Shown: positions 24,634 through 32,941 of the stretch, in pieces
Position numbering within the stretch: the first letter of the stretch is position 1
Layout: each line of letters begins with the position of its first letter
Origin: Bradyrhizobium sp. CSS354
GTDB taxonomy: Bacteria > Pseudomonadota > Alphaproteobacteria > Rhizobiales > Xanthobacteraceae
NCBI RefSeq assembly: GCF_029051725.1
Contig: NZ_JAACFU010000001.1
Span: 186,001 to 250,000 of the forward strand
Direction of reading: 5' to 3'
DNA: 64,000 bases
The notes under the pieces: generated by a model
The model's input: the letters and a program-made list of their open reading frames with translations, nothing else
Database searches by the model: none
What the model was told of the DNA's origin: nothing
Position numbers and translations under genes: made by a program

Positions 24634-26331
24634 TCACTGCATCATCGCGGCCGCGATCTTCTCCGCCGACATCAGGACCGGAAAATTGGTGTTGGCGCAC
24701 GGCACCACCGGGAAGATCGAGGCATCGACGACGCGCAGGCCCTGCACGCCCTTGACGCGCCCCTCCGGATCGACCACCGCCATCGGATCGTCCGCCCGGC
24801 CCATGCGGCACGAGCACGAGGCGTGCCACACGCCGATGGTGGCCTTGCGCACGAAGGCTTCCAGGGCCTCGTCATCGTTGATGACGTCGTCGAAGGTGAA
24901 GCCCTCGACCACGAAATTGTCGATCATGTAGTGGCGCAGCACTGCCGGTCCGTCCATCAGGGCTGCGGCGATCTTGGTCAGAATCCGATTCCTGGTGTTG
25001 ACCACGCCGATCTTGCGCACGCGGTCGGTATAGGAGGCCGGGAACGGCTTGTCCGTCACGGCCCTGACGACGTCACTCATCTGCACGGCCGCCATCTTGC
25101 GGAAACCGCTCATCAGGCGATCGAGGTCGCGCCGGTCGGACAACAGGTTGAACTCGACGATCGGCTCGGCTGCCGGATCACGCGAGGCAAGCTTGACCTG
25201 TCCGGTCTCGGAAAAGGTCTTGTTGACGAACGTCAGCAGCGATCCGATCTGCTCACCGACCGCGTGCCAGGCCGATTTGCTGAGCAGGACGACGAACATG
25301 TCGCCTTTCGGTACGCCTTCGAGCCCGGAAGAGTAACGCAGGCCAAGCTGCATGTGGCGCCTGGTGTGCTCGTTCATCCGCGCGCCGCGGCGGACAAAGG
25401 ACGACAGCGAGATCGAGGGATGATCCATCAGGCGCTGGCCGACGCCCTGCAGTCCCATCAGCACGGGAATGCCCATATCCTTGAGGTGACCGACCGGGCC
25501 GATGCCGGCGCGCAACAGATGCGCCGGCGAATGGATGGCGCCGCTGGAGAGAATGATCTCGCGGGCGCGGAATTCCTGCTCGCGCCCGTCGACGACAGCC
25601 TTCACGCCGACGCACCGCGTGCCTTCGAACAGCAATTCCCTGACTTGCGTGTTGGTGGAGATCGTCAGGTTGGCGCGCTTGCGCGTGTCGCGATCAAGAT
25701 AGCCCATGGCAGCCGAGACGCGTTGCTCGGCCTGGTTCGAGTGCGTCACCGGGAAAAACCCGTCGACGAACTCGCCATTCTGGTCGGCCACGAACTGATG
25801 TCCTGCCTGCTGGAAGGCTTGCGCGAACGCCTGCGAATGCCGGGTCCAGTGCTCCCTGGGGATTCGGCGGACGGGAATGCGGCCGTCCTTGCCGTGGTAG
25901 GGCCCGTCGAAATCGAGGTCGCGCTCGACCTTCTTGAAGAAGGGCAGCACATCGTTCCAGTTCCACCCCGCAGCGCCGCGCGCGTCCCATTCGTCGTAGT
26001 CGGTCGGCGCGCCGCGGTTGGCCATCTGGCCATTGATCGAGGAGCCGCCCCCAAGCACGCGTGCCTGCTCGTATTTGCGTAAGGGCGGACGCCCTTCGTT
26101 CGGATTGTTGTGGCTGACGATCTGCGTCGTGACCTTGAGCTCGGTCCAGTGGAAGCGCGGATCGAAATAGGCCGTCCCCGGATAGCTGTCCCTGATCTCG
26201 GCCGGCTCGTCTCCGGGTGGTGTGTCCTGTCCGGCCTCGCAGAGCAGGACCTTGTTGGCGCTCTTCGCGGAGAGCCGGTGGGCCAGCACGGACCCCGCCG
26301 AGCCGCCGCCCACGATAATGAAGTCATACAC
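24634..26331 (-). CDS. GMC-family FAD oxidoreductase (choline/alcohol dehydrogenase type)
   Basis: 565 residues from a GTG start at 26329-26331, because the FAD-binding motif FIIVGGGSAGSVLAHRL begins at residue 4. GMC signatures follow: ARVLGGGSSINGQMANRG near 90-107 and the second PROSITE-type region SSGAIHSPAHLLRAGIGP near 257-274. The active-site His is in VWHASCSCRMG near 500 and the C-terminal Asn in CANTNFPVLMSAEK. It oxidises an alcohol with FAD, probably using an unidentified acceptor; there is no signal peptide. It is downstream of the carboxyltransferase and a small membrane protein on the same strand. Confidence 0.88.
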   Translation of the reverse strand: MYDFIIVGGGSAGSVLAHRLSAKSANKVLLCEAGQDTPPGDEPAEIRDSYPGTAYFDPRFHWTELKVTTQIVSHNNPNEGRPPLRKYEQARVLGGGSSINGQMANRGAPTDYDEWDARGAAGWNWNDVLPFFKKVERDLDFDGPYHGKDGRIPVRRIPREHWTRHSQAFAQAFQQAGHQFVADQNGEFVDGFFPVTHSNQAEQRVSAAMGYLDRDTRKRANLTISTNTQVRELLFEGTRCVGVKAVVDGREQEFRAREIILSSGAIHSPAHLLRAGIGPVGHLKDMGIPVLMGLQGVGQRLMDHPSISLSSFVRRGARMNEHTRRHMQLGLRYSSGLEGVPKGDMFVVLLSKSAWHAVGEQIGSLLTFVNKTFSETGQVKLASRDPAAEPIVEFNLLSDRRDLDRLMSGFRKMAAVQMSDVVRAVTDKPFPASYTDRVRKIGVVNTRNRILTKIAAALMDGPAVLRHYMIDNFVVEGFTFDDVINDDEALEAFVRKATIGVWHASCSCRMGRADDPMAVVDPEGRVKGVQGLRVVDASIFPVVPCANTNFPVLMSAEKIAAAMMQ

Positions 26332-26468
26332 GATTAGCGCTTCCTCTTGTTCTTGCCCGGGAAGCGTAGCGCGTTATTGTTTTGAGGTCACGTCATCGCA
26401 GCCGCGACAAAGCGCGAGCTCAGCCCACGATGGCTTTGCCTATCGCCTGGTCGCGATGCTCGCGGGCT

Positions 26469-26588
26469 CTACCGCTTGCTCGTTAAACTCGCCCGCAATC
26501 GCTCGGCGAACCAAACGGCAAAAATCGCAGCGAACGACAGACCGAAATAGATGGCTGTCCAAAGCAGCGCGTTTCCCGCGTTTGTCAT
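26469..26588 (-). CDS. Small single-pass membrane protein (39 residues)
   Basis: The frame runs from ATG at 26586-26588 to TAG at 26469-26471. GGGGAGG precedes the ATG by six bases, one of the strongest ribosome sites in the window. The product has a short polar N-terminus (MTNAGNALL), one hydrophobic helix of about 20 residues (WTAIYFGLSFAAIFAVWF) and a basic tail (AERLRASLTSKR), predicting one inner-membrane span. It lies between the carboxyltransferase and the GMC oxidoreductase on the same strand. I do not recognise a family. Apart from this gene, the 363-base gap has only an inverted repeat, AGGCCG/CGGCCT, at 26686-26703 at the carboxyltransferase stop. Confidence 0.6.
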   Translation of the reverse strand: MTNAGNALLWTAIYFGLSFAAIFAVWFAERLRASLTSKR

Positions 26589-26694
26589 GGCGTTCCTCCC
26601 CTTGTTATCGGCGAGAGGCTTGCAGACAATGGGGCGCGAGGCTTTGCGCTAGATCAATTTTGCCCGATTGTATCGGGCTGAGGGCAGGCCGACC

Positions 26695-28254
26695 CTACGG
26701 CCTGATCGAGAAATTCCCCGGCGGCCCTACCTTTCGCAGCGGCTCCGCCAGCCGCGCGAACTCGCACAGCAGCGACCGCGTCTTCCTGGGATCGATGATC
26801 TCCTCCACCCAGAACTTTTCAGCGGAGCGGAATGGCGAGCGCAGTCTGTTGAGGCGGTCCTCGATCTCTTTCAGTTTCTCCGCCTTGTCCTCAGCCGCGT
26901 CGATGTCCGCGCGATAGGCGGCTTCGATGCCGCCTTCAAGCGGGAGCGAGCCCCAATAAGCCGACGGCCATGCGTAGCGGATCGAGAAGCGATCGGCCGG
27001 CTGATGCACCACGCCGGCGACGCCGAAGGCATTGCGCAGAATCACCGTGCACCAGGGCACCGTGGTCTGGTTGACCGCGGCCATGGCGCGAACGCCATGG
27101 CGGATGGTGCCCGCCTTCTCCGCATCCAGGCCGATCATGAAGCCGGGGCAGTCCATGAGATAGACGATCGGCAAATGGAAGGTCTCGGCGAAGTCGACCC
27201 AGCGGACCACCTTCTGGCAGGCATCCGCGGTCCAGGAGCCGCCATAGTGAAAGCTGTCGCTGGCAAGCACCATCACCGCTCTGCCCTCGAGCCGCGCGAG
27301 GCCGACAATGATCGGCTTGCCGAAATTCTTGGCGACCTCGAAGAACGAACCCTTGTCCACGACCTGTTCGACGATCGGCCGTATCTTGTAGACCTGCTTG
27401 CGGTTGCGTGGCACCGCGCTCATCAGCGCCTCTTCGGTGCGCTCCGGATTGTCGGTGCAGGGCAAGGTCGGCGGCAGCCCGTCAACCGACGACGGCAGAT
27501 AGGACAGGAATCGCCGCGCGCAGGCAAAGGCCTCCTCCTCGGTGTCGACGGCATGATCGACCGCGCCGGCGCGGGTCTGGATGTCGGCGCCTCCGAGCTC
27601 TTCCTTCGAGAGGTCCTGCCCCAGCGCCTTCACCACCGGCGGCCCCGCGACGAACATCGCGGACTTCCGGGTCATGATGGAATAGTGGCTGGCGGCAAGA
27701 CGCGCGGCACCGAGCCCTGCGACCGAGCCGAGGCCGAGCGCGACCACGGGCACGCGCGACAAATTCTCCGTGGTGAAGCGATACCAGCGTGTGCCGCCGA
27801 TGCCGCCCGGCAGATTCGCCGCGCCCTTGGTCTCGATGGTCTTGACCGAGCCGCCGCCGCCGGAGCCTTCGATGATGCGGACGATGGGCAGGCGGAGATC
27901 ATGCGCCATCTCCTCCGCCATCAGCGGTTTTGCGGAGATGGACGCGTCCGCCGAGCCGCCGCGCACGGTGAAATCGTCGCCGACCACGACGACGGTGCGG
28001 CCCTCGACGCGCGCGCGGCCGAACACGCAGTTCGCCGGCGTCAATTTCTGCAACTCGCCGCTGGAATCGTATTCGCCGACGCCGGAGACGGCGCCGATCT
28101 CGTGAAAGCTGCCCTTGTCGGTCAGTCTGTCGATACGTTCCCGAACAGTCAGTCGGCCCTGATCATGCTGACGCTTGACCTTGTCAACGCCGCCCATCTC
28201 CCGCGCGAAGGCTTCGCGCCGGGCGAGCTCGTCGAGTTCCGGCTTCCAGTTCAT
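26695..28254 (-). CDS. Biotin-dependent acyl-CoA carboxylase, carboxyltransferase (beta) subunit
   Basis: 519 residues, the size of PccB/AccD-type carboxyltransferases. Both oxyanion-forming Gly regions are visible: EGSGGGGSVKT near 127-137 with GLGSVAGLGAARLAAS near 172-187, and in the C-half MDCPGFMIGLDAEKAGTIRHG near 364-384 with RNAFGVAG near 403-410. It transfers CO2 from carboxybiotin to an acyl-CoA such as propionyl-, methylcrotonyl- or another CoA. GGAGGGAG precedes the ATG. Its first 71 bases overlap the IclR gene. A biotin carrier is encoded divergently at 29253, but no biotin carboxylase is in the window. Confidence 0.88.
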   Translation of the reverse strand: MNWKPELDELARREAFAREMGGVDKVKRQHDQGRLTVRERIDRLTDKGSFHEIGAVSGVGEYDSSGELQKLTPANCVFGRARVEGRTVVVVGDDFTVRGGSADASISAKPLMAEEMAHDLRLPIVRIIEGSGGGGSVKTIETKGAANLPGGIGGTRWYRFTTENLSRVPVVALGLGSVAGLGAARLAASHYSIMTRKSAMFVAGPPVVKALGQDLSKEELGGADIQTRAGAVDHAVDTEEEAFACARRFLSYLPSSVDGLPPTLPCTDNPERTEEALMSAVPRNRKQVYKIRPIVEQVVDKGSFFEVAKNFGKPIIVGLARLEGRAVMVLASDSFHYGGSWTADACQKVVRWVDFAETFHLPIVYLMDCPGFMIGLDAEKAGTIRHGVRAMAAVNQTTVPWCTVILRNAFGVAGVVHQPADRFSIRYAWPSAYWGSLPLEGGIEAAYRADIDAAEDKAEKLKEIEDRLNRLRSPFRSAEKFWVEEIIDPRKTRSLLCEFARLAEPLRKVGPPGNFSIRP

Positions 28255-29158
28255 TCACTCCCTCCGAATTGATCGGCTTGTTATTGTTGTGCACGGCCAT
28301 GGCGACCGGTTTGCGCGAGATGCGATTGTTGAAGACGTCGCCTTCCGCGCCGTCCATCAGGCTGCCAAGCGAGCGGCCAAGCGCGAGCATCAACGGGGCG
28401 ACCTCGGCATGCAGGCGCTGCTCGTCATACATCGACGACAGAAGACCGATCGTGATGACGACGAAGGTCTGGTATTGCGGCGACCAGATCGGCACCGCGA
28501 GCCCATTGATATGCGGGCTCCACAGGCCGCAGGCCACGACATAGCCGCGCTCGTGGAGCGACTGCCGGTTGGCCTCGATGCGGGGCCGCAGGATCTTCGC
28601 AGCCTCGGGAGCTTCCCGCTCCATGTCCGCGATGAAGGCGTCGCCGACCTCGGGCGCCAATGCCGCGGTGTAGGCTGCGCCCGCAGCCGTCGAGGCCATC
28701 GAGATGCGGCTGCCGGTGCCCTCGTGCAGGCCGAGTGCCGAGGCCGAGCGCGCGAACTGGAGATAGACCAGATGGAAACGATCGGGGACCACGAAGCCGA
28801 CCGTGCCCGGCAGTTGCTCGGCGACTTCCTGGAGCCGCTGGCGGATCATGCTGCGCAGCTGCGCGCCCTTCATCATCGAGGCGCTCATCGCCACCGCGCT
28901 CGGGCCGATGCGATACTTCTGATCGCGCGGCAGATAGACCAGCTGACCCATTCGGGTCAGCGTGTGCGTCAGCCGCGATACCGTCGAGCGCGGCAGGCCG
29001 CAGCGATTTGAAATCTCGAGATTGCCGAGCCTGCTATCGTGGCCCTCGAAGCATCGCAACACGTCGAACGCGCGCGACACCACCTGGATGACATCACCCT
29101 CACCGGCTTCGCCAGCGAGCGCACCTTGCCTACTCAACCGCTCCGAACGTCGTCCCAT
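28184..29158 (-). CDS. IclR-family transcriptional regulator
   Basis: 324 residues. The winged helix (LGNLEISNRCGLPRSTVSRLTHTLTRMG) lies near 43-70 and the effector domain runs to about 290 with the AVPIWSPQ and SSMYDEQRL regions. The last 23 residues (NELEAGTRRARPARSLRAGDGRR) are read from DNA that also encodes the start of the carboxyltransferase, an unusually long overlap. The ATG faces the biotin-carrier gene over a 94-base region with two overlapping perfect palindromes typical of IclR boxes. I infer control of the carboxylase genes and perhaps of the TRAP operon. Confidence 0.88.
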   Translation of the reverse strand: MGRRSERLSRQGALAGEAGEGDVIQVVSRAFDVLRCFEGHDSRLGNLEISNRCGLPRSTVSRLTHTLTRMGQLVYLPRDQKYRIGPSAVAMSASMMKGAQLRSMIRQRLQEVAEQLPGTVGFVVPDRFHLVYLQFARSASALGLHEGTGSRISMASTAAGAAYTAALAPEVGDAFIADMEREAPEAAKILRPRIEANRQSLHERGYVVACGLWSPHINGLAVPIWSPQYQTFVVITIGLLSSMYDEQRLHAEVAPLMLALGRSLGSLMDGAEGDVFNNRISRKPVAMAVHNNNKPINSEGVNELEAGTRRARPARSLRAGDGRR

Positions 29159-29173
29159 GTTCCCTACCGCTTG

Positions 29174-29199
29174 TTCCGCTGTGCGGAATTAAATTCCGC
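29174..29199. promoter_or_regulatory. Candidate IclR operator (two overlapping palindromes)
   Basis: TTCCGC-TGT-GCGGAA (29174-29188) overlaps GCGGAATT-A-AATTCCGC (29183-29199). Both have perfect arms and share GCGGAA. The site begins 16 bases from the IclR ATG and ends 54 bases before the biotin-carrier ATG. TTCCGC/GCGGAA arms are common among IclR-family sites. Autoregulation plus divergent control is the simplest reading. Confidence 0.65.
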
Positions 29200-29252
29200 T
29201 TGCAGAAGAAACTACCTCAGGCATTTTGCGACCACAACAAAAAGGCGATGGC

Positions 29253-29474
29253 ATGCCAGAAATTAAGATCGTCACCGAAATCGCCGGCCGCGTCTGCGCA
29301 ACTCCCGTGCAAGTTGGAGGAACCGTTGTAGATGGTGATGAGATTGTGGTGGTCGAAGCGATGAAGATGGAGATCCCTGTGCTTTCTCCTGTGAGCGGCG
29401 AGATCACGTCACTTCTAGTGAAGCTCGACGACGTCGTTGCCGAGGGACAGGCGATCGCGATCGTCGTGAACTGA
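29253..29474 (+). CDS. Stand-alone biotin carboxyl carrier protein
   Basis: 73 residues from the ATG at 29253; an in-frame start at 29226 adds nine residues without conservation. The whole protein is one biotinyl domain, with the biotin-accepting Lys in EAMKMEIPVLSP near 38-49 and the second hairpin SPVSGEITSLLV. The length is that of a single-domain carrier, not the 150-residue AccB. It should serve the carboxyltransferase encoded across the IclR operator. It is also first in the direction of the TRAP genes, 167 bases before the TAXI protein. Confidence 0.88.
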   Translation: MPEIKIVTEIAGRVCATPVQVGGTVVDGDEIVVVEAMKMEIPVLSPVSGEITSLLVKLDDVVAEGQAIAIVVN

Positions 29475-29568
29475 CTGCATTATCCCGTCGTTTCCGCGAC
29501 AATCTGTCAGCCTCGTTGCTGGGTTCGCGGTACGGCGTTGCCATCGCTTGATGGCGATGACATGATCC

Positions 29569-29596
29569 GTTTCAAACAAAACCTGTTTCAAACAAA
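29569..29596. promoter_or_regulatory. Direct repeat GTTTCAAACAAA x2 upstream of the TRAP genes
   Basis: Two identical 12-bp units at 29569-29580 and 29585-29596, separated by ACCT (16-bp period), lie 46-73 bases before the TAXI-protein ATG. Each unit contains the symmetric core GTTTCAAAC. Position and AT-rich composition suggest an activator site or promoter element. The regulator is unknown. Confidence 0.4.
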
Positions 29597-29641
29597 GAAA
29601 GAAAATCGTCGCGGCAAACGCGAGGATCATTGGAGGGAAAC

Positions 29642-30808
29642 ATGCTTCGTGGGCTGATCATGCTCGCGCCTGCCTTGGTGGCGGGCATTTCTTTTGCGTC
29701 TACACGCTATGCGTCCGCCGAAGACATCAAGCTGCCGGCGACATTGACGTTCACCGCCTATGACACCGGCACCGCCGGCTTCAACATCGCGGTCGGCGTC
29801 GGCAAGATGATGAAGGACAAATACTCGAGCGACGTGCGCGTGCTCCCCGCGGGCAACGACGTCGCGCGTCTCGCGCCGCTGCGCGCCAAGCGTGCGGTCT
29901 CCGCGGCGATGGGATCGGGTACCTATTTCGCGCAGGAAGGCGTGTTCGAATTCGGCTCCAGGGAATGGGGCCCGCAACCGCTCCAGATCCTGCTCTCATC
30001 CGTCGACTGCAATTGCGGCACGCTCGGCGTGGCTGCGGATACAGGCGTGAAGGAGCTCAAGGACCTCAAGGGAAAGCGTGTCGGATTCGTCGTCGGCTCG
30101 CCGGCGCTGAACCAGAACTCGCTCGCGGTGCTCGCCTTCGCCGGCCTGACTCAGAAGGACGTCAAGGTCGTCGAGTTCGCAAGCTACGGCGCGATGTGGA
30201 AGGGCCTGATCAACAACGACACCGACGCGGCGTTCGGCACTACCATCACCGGCCCCGCCAAGGAAGCCGAGACCTCGCCGCGCGGCCTGATCTGGCCGCC
30301 GCTGCCCGCCAAGGACAAGGAAGGCTGGGCGCGGATGCAGAAGGTCGGCTCGTTCTTTTTCCCGCAGACCGCGACCTGCGGCGCCGGGATCTCGCCGGAC
30401 AAGCCGATCGAGCTCGGCAACTACCCCTACCCGATCTTCGTCGCCTACGCCTCGCAACCGGCCGACCAGGTCTATGCGATCACCAAGGCGATGATCGTGA
30501 ACTACGATTCCTACAAGGATTCCGCGCCTGGCGCGGGCGGGCTTGCGGCCGACCGCCAGACCAAGAACTGGGTGGTGCCGGTGCACCCCGGCGCGGTGAA
30601 GGCGCTGAAGGAAGCCGGGCAATGGAGCGACGCGCAGGACGCGCACAACCACAGGCTGATCAAGCGCCAGGAGGTGCTTGGCGCCGCGTGGACCGATTAC
30701 GGAAAATCCAATCCGCCCGCGGATGACAAGGCGTTCCTCGACGGCTGGATGAAGGCGCGTGCCGCGGCGCTTGCGAAGGCCGACATGCCGAACGGGTTCG
30801 AGGATTAG
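29642..30808 (+). CDS. TAXI-family TRAP transporter solute-binding protein
   Basis: 388 residues from the ATG at 29642, preceded by GGAGGG. A signal peptide (LIMLAPALVAGISFASTRYASA) is followed by a TAXI-type binding domain: FTAYDTGTAGFNIAVGVGKMM near 35-55, LPAGNDVARLAPLRAKRAVSAAMG near 67-90, and LKGKRVGFVVGSPALNQNS near 140-158. It acts in the periplasm with the fused permease that follows. TAXI proteins often bind glutamate or organic acids. The glutaminase gene two positions downstream makes glutamate or glutamine a reasonable guess, not an observation. Confidence 0.88.
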   Translation: MLRGLIMLAPALVAGISFASTRYASAEDIKLPATLTFTAYDTGTAGFNIAVGVGKMMKDKYSSDVRVLPAGNDVARLAPLRAKRAVSAAMGSGTYFAQEGVFEFGSREWGPQPLQILLSSVDCNCGTLGVAADTGVKELKDLKGKRVGFVVGSPALNQNSLAVLAFAGLTQKDVKVVEFASYGAMWKGLINNDTDAAFGTTITGPAKEAETSPRGLIWPPLPAKDKEGWARMQKVGSFFFPQTATCGAGISPDKPIELGNYPYPIFVAYASQPADQVYAITKAMIVNYDSYKDSAPGAGGLAADRQTKNWVVPVHPGAVKALKEAGQWSDAQDAHNHRLIKRQEVLGAAWTDYGKSNPPADDKAFLDGWMKARAAALAKADMPNGFED

Positions 30809-30843
30809 TTCTCAGCGGTAATTGCCCACGCGCGGGGTCGATC

Positions 30844-32919
30844 ATGTCGTCTGCTTCAGTCTCCACCGCCCCGCAGGACGAGGCCAAGCGGATCGTGTTC
30901 GACGATCCGCATGGCGCGGCCGGCAACATGCAGGAGGCGGAGGTCACGCGCGTGCGAAGCTTGCTTGGGGCCTGGCGCTGGACGCTCGTCGTCGCGACCG
31001 CAGCGACCATCCTGCTCTGCATCAACCAGCAATTCTCGCTGCGCTTCTTCGTCGGCTACACCCAGCTCAACACGGAGTACTTTTATCTCCTGATCGCCCT
31101 GATGCTGCCGTTCACGTTCCTGATCTTCCCGGGGACCCCGCGCGCGCCGCTTAACCGCATTCCCTGGTATGACCTTCTCTGCTTTGTCGTGACTTTTGCC
31201 GCGGCGCTCGTGTTGATGTCGAACGTCCGCAAGGCCGCGGAGGCCGGCTGGGAATTCGGCGGCGCGCCGAACAGCGTGACCGCCGCGGGTCTCGTGATGT
31301 GGGTGATGCTGATGGAGGCGCTGCGCCGGACCGGCGGCTGGAGCCTGCTTCTGAGCGTGCTTCCCTTCACCGTTTATCCGCTGTTCGCGGAATCCAGCTG
31401 GTTAGGTCCGTTCCGCGGCACGCAGTCGACGCTGGAGCAGGCGACGGCCTATCACGTGCTGTCGGGCGAGAGCCTGCTCGGCATTCCCATCCAGGCGTTT
31501 GCCGACACCGTAATCGGCTTCCTGGTATTCGGCACCGCGTTGATGATGACCGGTGCCGGAAAGTTCTTCATCAATCTCGCCTTCGCACTGTGCGGCACCT
31601 TCCGCGGCGGCGCGGCCAAGGTCTGCATCTTCGCCAGCGGCCTGCTCGGCATGATGTCCGGCTCGATCATCTCCAACGTGCTGACCGCCGGCACCATGAC
31701 CATTCCGGTGATGAAGAAGAGCGGCTTTCGCGCGTCCTATGCCGGCGCGATCGAGGCCTGTGCCTCGACCGGCGCGGTGCTGGCGCCGCCGGTGATGGGC
31801 GCGACCGCCTTCGTGATCGCGCAATTCCTCAATGTCAGCTACGCCGATGTCGCGATCGCGGCGATCATTCCGGCGGTGCTCTATTACATCGGCCTGTTCA
31901 TGCAGGTCGATTCCTACGCCGCGCGACACGGGCTGAAGGGCATTCCGCGCGCCGAACTGCCGCGGGTCATGGATACGATCAAGGACGGCTGGTACTACGT
32001 CTTCGTGATCGCGCTGCTGATCGTGATGCTGCTCTACTTCAAGCGCGAGAGCCATGCGCCATTCTACGCCACCGCCCTGCTTCTGGTCCTCAACCAGCTG
32101 TTCTCGAAGGACACGCGCTGGACTGTCGCGACCATCGGCAAATTCCTCGAGGTCAACGGCCGCACCTTCGTCGAGCTCGTCGGCATTCTCGCCGGCTGCG
32201 GCCTGCTGATCGGCGCCTTCTCGATGACCGGCGTGGTGTCGAGCCTCGCCAACGACCTGCTGCGCATCGCCGGCGACAATCCGTTCCTCCTGCTCGGCAT
32301 GTGCGCCCTCACCAGCCTGATCCTTGGGCTCGGGCTGACCACGACGGCCTGCTACATCTTCCTCGCCATCCTGGTCGCGCCGGCGCTGGAGAAGCTCGGG
32401 CTGAACAGGATGGCCGTGCACATGTTCATCTTCTACTGGGGCATGCTGTCATCGATCACCCCGCCGGTCGCGATCGCCTCGTTCGCGGCCGCAGGCATTG
32501 CCGGCTCGCCGGCGATGAAGACGGGCTGGGAATCGATGTGGGTCGGCAGCATCATCTATTTCATCCCGTTCTTCTTCGTGCTCAATCCGGCGCTGGTGCT
32601 GCAGGGGCCGAGCCCCTATCTTGCCGGTCTCGGGCTGATGGCGCTTGCGGCGTTCGGCACGCTCTTCATCTGCGGCGGCATCCAAGGCTACCAGCCCTTC
32701 GTCGGCGATCTCCGCGGCGCCGGCGCGCTGGAATGGCCGATCCGCGTGCTGCTGGTGATCGGCGGGTTCGTGGTGGCCACCCCCGGCGGCGGCATCATGC
32801 CGCTGTCGCAGATGCAGGTGACGCTGCTCGGCCTCGCCATCCTCGTCCCCACGGTTTTGCTCGCCCTGCTGCTGGTCCGGCGGCAGACCATGGTGCCGGA
32901 CGGGTTGCGCGTGCCCTGA
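30844..32919 (+). CDS. TRAP transporter fused permease (DctQ-DctM type)
   Basis: 691 residues, the length of the 4TM/12TM fused permeases that pair with TAXI proteins. The N-terminal DctQ-like portion covers about 35-190, and the DctM portion starts near 190 with GLLGMMSGSIISNVLTAGTMTIPVMKKSGF near 276-305. The conserved SITPPVAIASFAAAGIAGS near 538-556 is followed by several C-terminal helices. It is Na+- or H+-driven in the inner membrane. It lies 35 bases after the TAXI gene and 22 bases before the glutaminase, so all three form an operon. Confidence 0.9.
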   Translation: MSSASVSTAPQDEAKRIVFDDPHGAAGNMQEAEVTRVRSLLGAWRWTLVVATAATILLCINQQFSLRFFVGYTQLNTEYFYLLIALMLPFTFLIFPGTPRAPLNRIPWYDLLCFVVTFAAALVLMSNVRKAAEAGWEFGGAPNSVTAAGLVMWVMLMEALRRTGGWSLLLSVLPFTVYPLFAESSWLGPFRGTQSTLEQATAYHVLSGESLLGIPIQAFADTVIGFLVFGTALMMTGAGKFFINLAFALCGTFRGGAAKVCIFASGLLGMMSGSIISNVLTAGTMTIPVMKKSGFRASYAGAIEACASTGAVLAPPVMGATAFVIAQFLNVSYADVAIAAIIPAVLYYIGLFMQVDSYAARHGLKGIPRAELPRVMDTIKDGWYYVFVIALLIVMLLYFKRESHAPFYATALLLVLNQLFSKDTRWTVATIGKFLEVNGRTFVELVGILAGCGLLIGAFSMTGVVSSLANDLLRIAGDNPFLLLGMCALTSLILGLGLTTTACYIFLAILVAPALEKLGLNRMAVHMFIFYWGMLSSITPPVAIASFAAAGIAGSPAMKTGWESMWVGSIIYFIPFFFVLNPALVLQGPSPYLAGLGLMALAAFGTLFICGGIQGYQPFVGDLRGAGALEWPIRVLLVIGGFVVATPGGGIMPLSQMQVTLLGLAILVPTVLLALLLVRRQTMVPDGLRVP

Positions 32920-32941
32920 TTGCGTTGCACAAAGAGAGGCG

